64,000 bases of DNA, from assembly GCA_913062555.1 (NCBI GenBank), contig CAJXVU010000007.1, positions 1-64,000 of the forward strand, given 5' to 3'. This DNA comes from an uncultured Bacteroidota bacterium. GTDB taxonomy: Bacteria > Bacteroidota > Bacteroidia > Flavobacteriales > Flavobacteriaceae. Below are positions 25,210 through 33,895 of this stretch, piece by piece (the stretch's first letter is position 1; each line of letters begins with the position of its first letter). The translations under genes and the position numbers were made by a program. The notes below the pieces were generated by a model. The model had not been told where the DNA came from. It saw only the letters and a program-made list of their open reading frames with translations, and made no database searches.

Positions 25210-26058
25210 CTAAAATACTCTACTTAAATTAAAACCAAAATAAATCTTTCCGTCGGTCCAATCCCCTCTTCCCTGGCCTAAAAACCCATTTGTATTCATG
25301 GCTTGTGCATTGGTGAAATGCATTTGAAACACATGGCCTCCTGTTTCTAAATCGAACCCTATTGATAATGGGTTCTTAAAAGGAGAATCGCTCGCTCTGT
25401 TTAGGTGCCAACCATAATCTGCATTTAGAGACCAACGAGTACTAAGTTTATATCGTCCTCCAAAACCAAGTGCATATTGCGAATTATTCTGACTATCAAC
25501 AGCAACATAATTATCATGAAAAAACGTTGGAGCCAATTCTAAGGATAAGTTAGTATTCACTTTTCTTGATATTAAAACTTGTGCTGTATAACCCAATCGA
25601 TGCTTAAACTCAAGCTTCGGTAAATTGTCTTTTTCTAAAGCCGTATTAATTGATAACGAATGATATCCTACAATAGTAAATGGAAAAGCATGTTCCTTCT
25701 GCCTAGTTAGTCTGTACTTTGCTGAAATTTCGTATGTTTTCTGGAATGAACTACGAGATATCCCTATATTGAAGCTGTTGGATAATCCATAAACAAAATG
25801 CAACCGTGTTACGGCATCATCGAGTCCAAAAAAATTATCCAACCCATTTTCTACACTACCAAATCTATGTGATACTATTAAAGTCAATTCTTTATTAGCA
25901 ACTAGTTTTGTAGATTCAAAATTGACAATTTTTAAGCCTTTAAAAACGGCGATAGTATTTTGGTTCGAAACAGAATCGATATCAATTTCAGCAAGGAGAT
26001 CCTCTTGTGAAAATAACAATACTGGTATACACAAAAAAACAACATAAATGTATTTCAT
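25210..26058 (-). CDS. DUF5777 outer-membrane beta-barrel-like protein
   Basis: 282 residues with a signal peptide (1-18, LFSQ). Repeated amphipathic beta strands end in the aromatic ...FGFNLSRVF, typical of an outer-membrane barrel. Family features include KELTLIVSHRFGSVENGLDNFFGLDDAVTRLHFVYGLS near the N terminus and HVFQMHFTNAQAMNT near the C terminus. The biochemical role is unknown. It is the distal gene of a minus-strand set with the cupredoxin and OB-fold genes, opposite to a haem lipoprotein and YceI. Confidence 0.88.
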   Translation of the reverse strand: MKYIYVVFLCIPVLLFSQEDLLAEIDIDSVSNQNTIAVFKGLKIVNFESTKLVANKELTLIVSHRFGSVENGLDNFFGLDDAVTRLHFVYGLSNSFNIGISRSSFQKTYEISAKYRLTRQKEHAFPFTIVGYHSLSINTALEKDNLPKLEFKHRLGYTAQVLISRKVNTNLSLELAPTFFHDNYVAVDSQNNSQYALGFGGRYKLSTRWSLNADYGWHLNRASDSPFKNPLSIGFDLETGGHVFQMHFTNAQAMNTNGFLGQGRGDWTDGKIYFGFNLSRVF

Positions 26059-26092
26059 AATTCACAGGGTACTAAAATTTTCATCAACACTA

Positions 26093-26683
26093 TTAATCCT
26101 TTATAAATCGTTTGGTTATAGAGCCAAAATCAGATGAAATTTTCACTAAGTATATACCAACATTCCAATTGGACACATCGATTTCTGAATCTTCTATGAT
26201 ATTGAATATTTTGGCAGTATATACCTGCTTACCTAAGACATCATAAACTTGCACATTAGCATTACTTATTCCATTAGGTATTTGTAATTGCAATTTAAAC
26301 TGCGCCGGATTAGGTGAAATTTTAAAGTTTTTTAACGCAACATCATCTATTCCTAAGGTTGGATTTACAGTTATTGTCCCAGACATACTTCCGGCACCAT
26401 GAATAAAACAAAAATAATCATTCATTCCAGGAGAAACAAATGTCCAAGAGAACGTCTGTCCTATTCCTGTAATTGTTCCACTATCAAATGTTTCATTACT
26501 TCCAACATCACTCGTTACAGTATGATTAAGAGGATCTGTCCAAGTCCATCTTACCGTATCTCCTACATCAATTTTTAAATCTACAGATGAACCAATTCCA
26601 GCAAACCAATTAAGGTCATGGGTCGTTTGGGCGTTTGCTATTAGTGTTCCAAATAGCATTACAATAAGTAACCTTGTTTTCAT
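26093..26683 (-). CDS. Secreted cupredoxin with T9SS type A sorting domain
   Basis: 196 residues. I choose the ATG at 26683 because MKTRLLIVMLFGTLIANAQ is a clean signal peptide; an upstream ATG at 26725 adds 14 residues that overlap the preceding gene. The domain at about 20-105 is plastocyanin/azurin-like, with copper ligands His (LNHTVTS) and the Cys-His-Met set in YFCFIHGAGSM. The C-terminal ~75 residues (ISPNPAQFKLQLQ...GIYLVKISSDFGSITKRFIKD) form a T9SS type A sorting domain. It is likely a surface or extracellular copper electron carrier. Confidence 0.9.
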   Translation of the reverse strand: MKTRLLIVMLFGTLIANAQTTHDLNWFAGIGSSVDLKIDVGDTVRWTWTDPLNHTVTSDVGSNETFDSGTITGIGQTFSWTFVSPGMNDYFCFIHGAGSMSGTITVNPTLGIDDVALKNFKISPNPAQFKLQLQIPNGISNANVQVYDVLGKQVYTAKIFNIIEDSEIDVSNWNVGIYLVKISSDFGSITKRFIKD

Positions 26684-26717
26684 AGCGTTTTGTATTAAAA
26701 TTATATAAAGCAAAAAT

Positions 26718-27104
26718 TTATTCACTCACTATAATGGTGCATTGATCTAGTTTTAGTTGTTCCAACAAACTGTCGTAACCAATACAACGTCCCTTAACAC
26801 TTAGGCTATTATTCAATTTTAGATCTTGGGGTATTAACTTATCAAATTGACAAAAAATAGAGTTTTCAAGCGTAATATCACGATCTCTAATTTCAGAAAC
26901 AATTCCATTAATTTCAATAGTTTTATTCAAATATTTATTTTCAGATACTGATGGGTTTTCTATGAACTCCTCAATAATCGATTGCGCTAATAACACATAT
27001 GTAGGCGCCTCGTTTTCTATATTTCGATGTGCTTTATACAGGTAATTATACCCTATAAAACCAATTATCAAGAGAATTATCAAAATCCACCATTTACGCA
27101 TCAT
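26718..27104 (-). CDS. Membrane-anchored OB-fold (tRNA_anti-like) protein
   Basis: 128 residues with an N-terminal transmembrane anchor (about 5-24, WWILIILLIIGFIGYNYLY). A predicted OB-type beta barrel follows (YLNKTIEINGIVSEIRDRDITLEN, then LNNSLSVKGRCIGYDSLLEQLKLDQCTI). It resembles the Bacteroidota tRNA_anti-like family, whose name reflects fold rather than proven RNA binding. With its periplasmic domain and its neighbours it is unlikely to act on tRNA. It is the first gene of the minus-strand redox-type cluster. Confidence 0.78.
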   Translation of the reverse strand: MMRKWWILIILLIIGFIGYNYLYKAHRNIENEAPTYVLLAQSIIEEFIENPSVSENKYLNKTIEINGIVSEIRDRDITLENSIFCQFDKLIPQDLKLNNSLSVKGRCIGYDSLLEQLKLDQCTIIVSE

Positions 27105-27140
27105 CGAACATTCTAGAACTGATTAAAAATCATAATTTAC

Positions 27141-27148
27141 TATATTTG
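27141..27148 (+). promoter_or_regulatory. Candidate -7 box for the haem lipoprotein/YceI operon (TATATTTG)
   Basis: A perfect TAnnTTTG match. It lies about 100 bp before the ATG, implying a rather long leader, so the assignment is tentative. Confidence 0.4.
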
Positions 27149-27251
27149 TTAACAATATAATTCGCTTTTTCTTAATAAATGTAGTGAATTATTACATTTT
27201 TGACGAAATTTAATACCAATAATTACGACTTATAAAAATAATTCTAGAAAT

Positions 27252-27614
27252 ATGAGGAAGTTTATTTTAACTGGCATTCTAATTTCACAATTTTTATTGG
27301 GTTGTTCGTATTCAAGTGAGAATGATTTGATAGACGTTAGTCCAATTCCAACTATTGTGACTTACAACACTCATATCAAATCAATAATTGACAATAACTG
27401 TATAGTTTGTCACACCAATCCTCCCATCAATAATGCTAGTACCTCGTTATTAACATATACTGACGTAAAAAACCGAGTAGAAAATAATAATTTAATAAGT
27501 AAGATTTTAGGAAATGGGCCAGGAGCTTTAATGCCACAGGGAGGTCCCAGTTTGCCTCAAAATTTAATCGATCTTATCATACAATGGGAAACTGATGGAT
27601 TACTAGAAGAATAA
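27252..27614 (+). CDS. Monohaem c-type cytochrome-like lipoprotein
   Basis: 120 residues. A lipoprotein signal ends FLLGC (Cys18). A single haem attachment site CIVCH (Cys50, Cys53, His54) follows. Met94 in GALMPQGGPSLP is a likely distal axial ligand, so the order CxxCH...M fits a small cytochrome c. Only 3 bp separate it from YceI, so the two form an operon. It is probably an envelope electron carrier. Confidence 0.87.
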   Translation: MRKFILTGILISQFLLGCSYSSENDLIDVSPIPTIVTYNTHIKSIIDNNCIVCHTNPPINNASTSLLTYTDVKNRVENNNLISKILGNGPGALMPQGGPSLPQNLIDLIIQWETDGLLEE

Positions 27615-27617
27615 CAA

Positions 27618-28181
27618 ATGGTTACAATAAAACACATCGTATACCTCGTATTATTTATTGGTCTTAGCGCTTCGGCTCAGGATAGATATTTAACTAGAAC
27701 AGGAGTCGTTTCATTTGAAGCCTCTGTCCCTTCTTTTGAAAAAGTGGAAGCCATTAACACGGCTGTGACTGCTATTTTAGACACCAACAATGGCGAGTTT
27801 GCTGCGCTAGTACTCATTAAAGGATTTCGCTTTAAAAATGCACTTATGGAAGAGCATTTTAATGAAAACTATGCCGAATCCGACAGTTACCCAAAAGCAA
27901 CTTTTAAGGGCAAACTTCAAGATTTTTCTATTAGCAAGCTAAAGGAGTCTATAATTATACTTAATTTAAATGGTGTATTGAACTTTCATGGCCAAGAAAA
28001 CAGCCTCGACTCACTACAGGTCAATATTATAAAAAATGACTCATCGATTACTATCTCCGGGGAGTTTTTAGCTAATGCTTCAGATTACGACATTAAAATT
28101 CCAAAAATCGTACATAATAAAATTTCTAAAGATATCATGGTCTCTTTCGAATTTAAACTACAAAAAAAACCATCAAATTAA
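27618..28181 (+). CDS. YceI-family lipid-binding periplasmic protein
   Basis: 187 residues with a signal peptide (about 1-20, SASAQ). The YceI lipocalin-like barrel shows YLTRTGVVSFEASVP, then GFRFKNALMEEHFNENYAESDSYPKATFKGK, and VNIIKNDSSITISGEF. YceI proteins bind isoprenoid or polyprenyl lipids. Here the neighbour encodes a haem lipoprotein, which would fit a quinone-linked process. The transcription terminator overlaps its last codons and its stop. Confidence 0.9.
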   Translation: MVTIKHIVYLVLFIGLSASAQDRYLTRTGVVSFEASVPSFEKVEAINTAVTAILDTNNGEFAALVLIKGFRFKNALMEEHFNENYAESDSYPKATFKGKLQDFSISKLKESIIILNLNGVLNFHGQENSLDSLQVNIIKNDSSITISGEFLANASDYDIKIPKIVHNKISKDIMVSFEFKLQKKPSN

Positions 28182-28193
28182 TTTGATGGTTTT
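28165..28193. terminator. Terminator overlapping the end of yceI
   Basis: Near-perfect 13-bp stem AAAACCATCAAAT with matching downstream arm. The YceI stop codon (28179-28181) is at the hairpin tip. It can act in both directions, also for carB. Confidence 0.85.
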
Positions 28194-28214
28194 TATATGA
28201 TAAAATTTAGAAGC

Positions 28215-31067
28215 TTATTTGCTTAAATACATTTTACGTCTGGAATACAAATCGTAAAACTCATCGTCTTTCAAACTATCTATAAATAAGATGCTTTCAC
28301 CTGTACTTTTCATTTCTGGTCCTAATTGCTTATCCACATTAGGAAATTTATTAAAAGAAAAAACTGGTTGCTTAATGGCATATCCTTTCAATTGCGGATT
28401 AAAATCGAAATCGGTGACTTTCTTTTCTCCTAGCATTACTTTAGTCGCGTAATTTACGTACGGTTGACCATAAGCTTTTGCAATAAAAGGAACCGTTCTA
28501 GAAGCTCTTGGATTGGCTTCTATGATGTATACTTTTTCCTCTTTTATAGCGAACTGAATATTTATTAATCCAACAGTATTTAATGCTTTTGCAATCTTAT
28601 ATGTATGATCTTTGATTTGTTGCATTACCAAATCACCAAGATTAAAAGGTGGTAAGGTTGCATTACTGTCTCCTGAATGAATTCCACAAGGTTCGATATG
28701 CTCCATGATACCAATGATCTGTACGTTTTCACCATCGCAAATTGCATCAGCTTCAGCTTCAATAGCACCATCTAAATAATGATCCAATAATAATTGATTC
28801 CCAGGCATTCTTCTTAACAAATCAACCACATGCTTTTCTAACTCTTCTTTATTAATAACAATCTTCATCCCTTGTCCTCCAAGAACATATGATGGACGTA
28901 CTAAGATTGGAAAATCTAAAACATCAGCAATGGCAGAAGCTTCATCCGCAGTTGTAGCAATATCAAACTCGGGGTAAGGAATATTATTCTCTTTTAATAA
29001 TTTTGAAAAATGGCCTCTATCTTCGGCTAAATCAAGTGATTCAAAACTAGTTCCTATAATTTTAATACCGTATTTAGTTAACTTTTCAGAAAGTTTCAAT
29101 GCGGTTTGCCCACCTAATTGTACAATAACGCCTTCTGGCTTTTCATGCTTAATAATATCGTATATATGTTCCCAAAAAACGGGTTCAAAATATAATTTAT
29201 CGGCAGTATCAAAATCAGTTGAAACTGTTTCTGGATTACAGTTAATCATAATAGTTTCATAACCACATTCAGCGGCAGCTAACACCCCGTGAACACAACA
29301 ATAATCAAACTCAATACCTTGCCCTATTCTATTTGGACCAGAGCCCAAAACAATAATTTTTTTCTTATCTGAAACTACACTTTCATTATCTGCATAACGC
29401 TCACCACCTTCAGTCTTCATATCACTTTCAAATGTTGAATAGTAATATGGTGTTCTTGCTTTAAATTCGGCGGCACAAGTATCAACTAATTTATAAACTC
29501 TATTAACACCAAGTTCTTCACGTTTATTATATACTTGGCTCTCTAAACAACCCAACATGTGAGCTATTTGTCTATCGCCATACCCTTTTTGTTTTGCTTC
29601 AAGTAATAAATCTTTTTCAATAGTATCAATATTGTATGTAGCAATTTCGTTTCGTAATAAATGTAATTCCTCATACTGCTTTAAGAACCACATATCAATT
29701 TTAGTAATCTCATGAATTCTACTCAATGGTATTCCCATTTTAATAGCATCATAGATAATAAATACGCGATCCCAAGAAGCGTGGGTAAGTTTCTCAATAA
29801 TTTGATCGTAATCTTCATTTTCCTTAGCATCTGCTCCCAATCCATTACGCTTAATTTCAAGTGACTGAGTTGCTTTATGTAATGCTTCTTGAAAAGAACG
29901 TCCAATCCCCATCACTTCTCCAACAGACTTCATTTGTAAGCCTAGAGTTCTGTCACTACCTTCAAATTTATCAAAATTCCATCGTGGTATCTTCACAATG
30001 ACGTAGTCTAATGTAGGCTCAAATAATGCTGAAGTAGATTTCGTAATTTGGTTATTCAATTCATCTAGATTATAACCAATAGCTAATTTAGCCGCAATTT
30101 TTGCAATAGGATAACCAGTTGCTTTACTTGCTAATGCAGACGAACGTGATACACGAGGATTAATTTCAATGGCGATAATATCTTCATTTTCATCAGGACT
30201 TACTGCAAACTGAACATTACATCCTCCAGCAAAATCTCCAATGCTACGCATCATATGGATAGCCATATCTCGCATTTTCTGGAAAGTAGTATCACTAAGT
30301 GTCATTGCTGGCGCAACTGTTATGGAATCACCGGTATGAATCCCCATAGGGTCCATATTCTCAATAGAACATATAATTACCACATTATCATTGGCATCTC
30401 TAAGCAGTTCTAATTCGTACTCTTTCCAACCAATAAGTGCTTTATCAATCATAACTTCGTGAATTGGAGAAACTTCCAAACCACGTTTCAATAACTCATC
30501 AAAGTCTTCTTCTTTATATACAAAAGAAGCACCCGCACCACCAAGTGTAAATGAGGCTCTAATTACTAAAGGAAACCCAAACTCTTGAGCAATTTCTTTT
30601 CCACTTAAATAAGAAGTAGCTGTTGCCTGAGGCGCCATTGGAACTCCAATGTCTGACATTAAATTTTTAAACTGCTCTCTATCCTCTGTAATGTTAATAG
30701 CATCAATATCTACACCTATAATATCTATACCAAAGTCTTTCCAAATGCCCTTTTCATCAGCTTCGATACATAAATTTAGTGCTGTTTGACCACCCATAGT
30801 AGGCAATACAGCATCAATTTGTGGATGATCTTTTAAAATTTGTACAATAGATTTTGTATTAAGAGGCAATAAATACACATGATCCGCCATTGTTGGATCG
30901 GTCATTATTGTAGCTGGATTAGAGTTTATTAAAACCGTCTCAATTCCATCTTCACGTAACGAACGTAAGGCTTGTGTTCCAGAATAATCAAATTCACAAG
31001 CTTGTCCTATAACTATTGGTCCAGATCCTATTATTAAAATAGATTTAAGGTCGTCTCTTTTTGGCAT
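28215..31067 (-). CDS. carB: Carbamoyl-phosphate synthase large subunit (short form)
   Basis: 950 residues. It contains both halves of the synthase: N-terminal ATP-grasp domain (KSILIIGSGPIVIGQACEFDYSGTQA, later GGQTALNL and EINPRVSRSSALASKATGYP) and the second ATP-grasp domain (GSGPNRIGQGIEFDYC, GGQTALKLSEKL, EANPRASRTVPF). It stops about 30 residues after KQPVFSFNKFP, so the MGS-like allosteric domain of ~130 residues present in E. coli CarB is nearly absent. The short form is usual in Bacteroidota. It supplies carbamoyl phosphate for pyrimidines and arginine. carA is not adjacent. Confidence 0.97.
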   Translation of the reverse strand: MPKRDDLKSILIIGSGPIVIGQACEFDYSGTQALRSLREDGIETVLINSNPATIMTDPTMADHVYLLPLNTKSIVQILKDHPQIDAVLPTMGGQTALNLCIEADEKGIWKDFGIDIIGVDIDAINITEDREQFKNLMSDIGVPMAPQATATSYLSGKEIAQEFGFPLVIRASFTLGGAGASFVYKEEDFDELLKRGLEVSPIHEVMIDKALIGWKEYELELLRDANDNVVIICSIENMDPMGIHTGDSITVAPAMTLSDTTFQKMRDMAIHMMRSIGDFAGGCNVQFAVSPDENEDIIAIEINPRVSRSSALASKATGYPIAKIAAKLAIGYNLDELNNQITKSTSALFEPTLDYVIVKIPRWNFDKFEGSDRTLGLQMKSVGEVMGIGRSFQEALHKATQSLEIKRNGLGADAKENEDYDQIIEKLTHASWDRVFIIYDAIKMGIPLSRIHEITKIDMWFLKQYEELHLLRNEIATYNIDTIEKDLLLEAKQKGYGDRQIAHMLGCLESQVYNKREELGVNRVYKLVDTCAAEFKARTPYYYSTFESDMKTEGGERYADNESVVSDKKKIIVLGSGPNRIGQGIEFDYCCVHGVLAAAECGYETIMINCNPETVSTDFDTADKLYFEPVFWEHIYDIIKHEKPEGVIVQLGGQTALKLSEKLTKYGIKIIGTSFESLDLAEDRGHFSKLLKENNIPYPEFDIATTADEASAIADVLDFPILVRPSYVLGGQGMKIVINKEELEKHVVDLLRRMPGNQLLLDHYLDGAIEAEADAICDGENVQIIGIMEHIEPCGIHSGDSNATLPPFNLGDLVMQQIKDHTYKIAKALNTVGLINIQFAIKEEKVYIIEANPRASRTVPFIAKAYGQPYVNYATKVMLGEKKVTDFDFNPQLKGYAIKQPVFSFNKFPNVDKQLGPEMKSTGESILFIDSLKDDEFYDLYSRRKMYLSK

Positions 31068-31116
31068 TGTTTATTAGTGTTTTATAATTGTACAAAAATA
31101 GTTATCAAATGGATAT

Positions 31117-31147
31117 AAAAAAAGGCGTTACGACCAGTAACACCTTT
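31117..31147 (-). terminator. Terminator after rpmH
   Basis: Minus-strand stem AAAGGTGTTAC/GTAACGCCTTT with one G-U pair and a T-run downstream. The G-U pair becomes an A-C mismatch on the plus strand, so it favours the minus direction. Confidence 0.8.
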
Positions 31148-31170
31148 AATATATTAACAATTGTTAATCA

Positions 31171-31332
31171 TTATTTTTTATGACGAAGTTCAGAAGATAC
31201 AGAAATTTTCTTTCTTCCTTTTGCTCTTCTACGAGCAAGTACTTTTCTTCCATTTACTGAAGCCATTCTTTCTCTAAAACCATGCTTGTTTTTTCTTTTT
31301 CTCTTTGATGGTTGAAACGTTCTTTTACTCAT
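31171..31332 (-). CDS. rpmH: 50S ribosomal protein L34
   Basis: 53 residues from ATG at 31330-31332 to TAA at 31171-31173. The protein begins [19 protein letters not shown] and continues [21 protein letters not shown], the invariant L34 pattern, with a basic C-terminal extension ending ELRHKK. It is a structural component of the large ribosomal subunit. It lies just upstream of carB on the same strand, but its own terminator separates the two. Confidence 0.97.
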   Translation of the reverse strand: MSKRTFQPSKRKRKNKHGFRERMASVNGRKVLARRRAKGRKKISVSSELRHKK

Positions 31333-31402
31333 TGTGTTATATCTTTAAAATCGTCTATTCTTTATCTAAAATTAGTCTTGATTCTTTTCTCAAAACTGCG
31401 GG

Positions 31403-31410
31403 CAAATATA
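31403..31410 (-). promoter_or_regulatory. -7 box of rpmH (TATATTTG)
   Basis: TAnnTTTG match on the minus strand, 70 bp before the rpmH ATG. Confidence 0.55.
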
Positions 31411-31466
31411 CGAAGACTTTTTTCTCTAACAAACCTAATTTTAAAAAATTTTTGAATTGTTTTTAT

Positions 31467-31474
31467 TACCTTTG
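31467..31474 (+). promoter_or_regulatory. -7 box of TPR-like gene (TACCTTTG)
   Basis: TAnnTTTG match 25 bp upstream of the ATG at 31499. Confidence 0.6.
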
Positions 31475-31498
31475 CAATCTTAAAAATAAACTTTAAAA

Positions 31499-32062
31499 AT
31501 GTACAACAAAAATATAAAATTATTAATCGCAATTTCCATCTTCGCTTATGCCATTTATCAATTCATTGAAGGCTATATAGGTAATGGGATAATGTTCATT
31601 TTACTCTCTCTAATTTTCGTGTTTCTATACTTTAAAAATGAATTTATTTTACTATCATTTTTAAAATTACGAAAACAAGATTTTGAAGGTGCAAAAAAAT
31701 GGCTTGACAAAATTAAAAATCCAAAATCGGCCTTAACAAGCAAACAACAAGGCTATTACAACTACCTAAACGGTGTTATGGTATCTCAAACAAATATGAA
31801 TGAAGCCGAAAAGTATTTTAAAAATGCGGTTACTTTAGGCTTATCTATGGATCATGATATGGCTATGGCTAAATTAAATTTAGCAGGGATAGCATTTAGT
31901 AAAAGACGTAAACAAGAAGCAACTAAATTGTTGTCTGAGGCTCAAAAACTTGATAAACGTGGAATGCTAACAGATCAAATAAAAATGATGAAAGACCAAA
32001 TGAAAAAGGCTCAAGTTCCTAATCAACATTTTGGGGGGCATCGCCAACAACGAAGAAGATAA
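31499..32062 (+). CDS. TPR-like membrane protein
   Basis: 187 residues. Two N-terminal hydrophobic helices (about 8-24 and 29-56) are followed by a helical cytoplasmic part with TPR-like units: DFEGAKKWLDKIKNPKSAL, YYNYLNGVMVSQTNMNEAEKYFKNAV and AMAKLNLAGIAFSKRRKQEATKLL. The tail is very basic (HRQQRRR). No enzymatic motif; a scaffold role is likely. A strong terminator follows 22 bp after the stop. Confidence 0.8.
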   Translation: MYNKNIKLLIAISIFAYAIYQFIEGYIGNGIMFILLSLIFVFLYFKNEFILLSFLKLRKQDFEGAKKWLDKIKNPKSALTSKQQGYYNYLNGVMVSQTNMNEAEKYFKNAVTLGLSMDHDMAMAKLNLAGIAFSKRRKQEATKLLSEAQKLDKRGMLTDQIKMMKDQMKKAQVPNQHFGGHRQQRRR

Positions 32063-32084
32063 TCAATCTTTATATAGATTTAAT

Positions 32085-32118
32085 AAAAAAAGCACTAGTA
32101 ATTACTAGTGCTTTTTTT
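32085..32118. terminator. Bidirectional terminator
   Basis: Stem AGCACTAGTAAT with matching downstream arm ATTACTAGTGCT, flanked by A and T runs. It lies between the TPR-like gene and the convergent lytic transglycosylase gene. Confidence 0.9.
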
Positions 32119-32142
32119 ATTGTTTTTAAATATAATTTATAC

Positions 32143-33069
32143 TTATGGCTTCGAATAATAGCCTTCCTCTGGAATTTCTATAAAGTATGCTTTTCTAGAT
32201 TTATTATTCAAATGTACCTCTCTTAACCAAGGATTATGCAGCTTTAATATTTTATAATTAATTCCGAATTGTTCCGAGAATTTAACGAAACTTGTTACTG
32301 CAGTATCAACGGACACTTTATAAGTAGGGATTCTTTTATATAAATCCTTATGTCTAAAATTAAACCCATACTTCTCTGGATTGTTTAAAATTTCTTTTAA
32401 CGCTACAATTCTAAACATATACCGTCCAGTTTCTTCTCCCAGGAGTAAATCGTAATAATCGCTTACATTTTGTCGCTTCAATTGTTTAGAAATCCCTCCT
32501 CTACCTGCATTATATGAAGCCGCAGCCAAAGTCCATGTTCCAAATTTCGCTTTAGCCTTTAATAAATATTTGCAGGCAACTTCGGTCGATTTTTCTACAT
32601 TATAGCGTTCGTCAACATTCGTGTTTATTTCCAAACCATTCTCCTTACCAGTATCTCTCATTATTTGCCAAAACCCTCTTGCTCTAGCCGGAGATACCGC
32701 ATTTGTCAATCCGCTCTCAATAACTGCCAAATATTTAAAATCATTAGGAATACCATACTTCTCTAAAATAGGTTCTATTACAGGAAAATATTTGTTAGCT
32801 CGTTTAAACATCAATAGTGCATTGGATTGCCAATACGTATTAACCAATAACTCCCTATCCATTTTTTCAAGAATATCAGGATTGTTTAAGGGAAGGGACT
32901 CTCCCGAAAAATCTAAATTATCAGGAACATTCAATGCATATACATTGTATTCATTGATGATTTCCTTCTGTAAATTCTCATCGCTTGGGGCATCTTGGAC
33001 TGCAAAAATTAAAAGTCCTGATAAACTTAATAACCCAACGGCTGCTAAAATGTTTTTAATTGTCTTCAT
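32143..33069 (-). CDS. Lytic transglycosylase (SLT domain)
   Basis: 308 residues from ATG at 33069; the longer ORF adds 15 residues that hide the hydrophobic signal segment (MKTIKNILAAVGLLSLSGLL). The SLT domain starts at about residue 95, with catalytic Glu118 in LAVIESGL, then SPARARGFWQIMRDTGKENGLEIN, then TLAAASYNAGRGG. It cleaves the MurNAc-GlcNAc bond of peptidoglycan in the periplasm. No LysM domain is present. It lies 56 bp after the alpha/beta hydrolase gene and may share its transcript. Confidence 0.93.
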   Translation of the reverse strand: MKTIKNILAAVGLLSLSGLLIFAVQDAPSDENLQKEIINEYNVYALNVPDNLDFSGESLPLNNPDILEKMDRELLVNTYWQSNALLMFKRANKYFPVIEPILEKYGIPNDFKYLAVIESGLTNAVSPARARGFWQIMRDTGKENGLEINTNVDERYNVEKSTEVACKYLLKAKAKFGTWTLAAASYNAGRGGISKQLKRQNVSDYYDLLLGEETGRYMFRIVALKEILNNPEKYGFNFRHKDLYKRIPTYKVSVDTAVTSFVKFSEQFGINYKILKLHNPWLREVHLNNKSRKAYFIEIPEEGYYSKP

Positions 33070-33125
33070 CTTCAAAAAGTTTATATGCTCTAAATTTATA
33101 AAAAAATATAGCACAGTTATAAACT

Positions 33126-33788
33126 TTAACTTAATATAAGTCTTGGAAGATTTTCGTTAAACCATTTATATTTATTGATAATCATGATATGTGACCCGCC
33201 TTTAACTGAAATACAACCCTTTATATTATGTATTGGAAAAACGGCATCTTTTTCACCATGAATATGTATCATGTTTGACAATTCCTGTTCTTGGTCCCAA
33301 CACACCATCTCCTTTATTGCCCAATCTAAATACTTCTTATCACTTACAGAGAGGTACTTTTTATAAAGGTCTAATCGCTTGGTAACTGTTTCTCCAAAGG
33401 CATATTTGGCAAGAGTTTCTACATTACTCAATAAGCGGGTAGGTATTAATTTATAAGCCTTTGTCGTTTTAGCAAGTTTCATTTTTATAGGCAATTCATG
33501 CTTTGTTTTAACACTGGAAACAACAATAATTTTTCTACATGAAATATGTTTACTCATTTCCTGAACCAAGAGCCCCCCAAACGAGACGCCTATTAAAACA
33601 CAATTATTATGGGCAATATTTAATGTCATCCGCTTGGCATAATCGCTAATACCCTCAGCCGTATTAGGAATTACCCATTCCAAAAAATGCATTTCAAACT
33701 GATCTTGAGGAAGTTTGATATGCTCAAAAATTGAAGAGTTTGCTGCCATGCCAGGCATGCAGTAGATATGTACAATCTCAGGATTCAT
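33126..33788 (-). CDS. Cytoplasmic alpha/beta hydrolase
   Basis: 220 residues without a signal. HIYCMPGMAANSSIFEHI is the oxyanion region. The nucleophile elbow is GVSFGGLLVQEM, the Asp lies in HGEKDAVFPIHN, and the His in KGGSHIMI completes a likely triad. It is similar in layout to small carboxylesterase or lysophospholipase-like hydrolases; the substrate is unknown. It is probably cotranscribed with the lytic transglycosylase gene downstream. Confidence 0.85.
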   Translation of the reverse strand: MNPEIVHIYCMPGMAANSSIFEHIKLPQDQFEMHFLEWVIPNTAEGISDYAKRMTLNIAHNNCVLIGVSFGGLLVQEMSKHISCRKIIVVSSVKTKHELPIKMKLAKTTKAYKLIPTRLLSNVETLAKYAFGETVTKRLDLYKKYLSVSDKKYLDWAIKEMVCWDQEQELSNMIHIHGEKDAVFPIHNIKGCISVKGGSHIMIINKYKWFNENLPRLILS

Positions 33789-33834
33789 AAGTAATTAAGG
33801 GTCAATAATATATGGTTGATAACTATTTTTTTTG

Positions 33835-33842
33835 TAAATTTG
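33835..33842 (+). promoter_or_regulatory. -7 box of GNAT-like gene (TAAATTTG)
   Basis: TTG at 33816-33818 and TAnnTTTG here with 16 bp between. Supports the ATG at 33896 as start. Confidence 0.55.
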
Positions 33843-33895
33843 CACTGCTAAACTAAACAAGCTAGTACTTTTCTCCATTGAATAAATATACTAAT

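Noticed and set aside
32621-33139. Plus-strand ORF opposite the lytic transglycosylase
   Set aside because: It is a shadow of the conserved SLT gene and has no start signals or domain.
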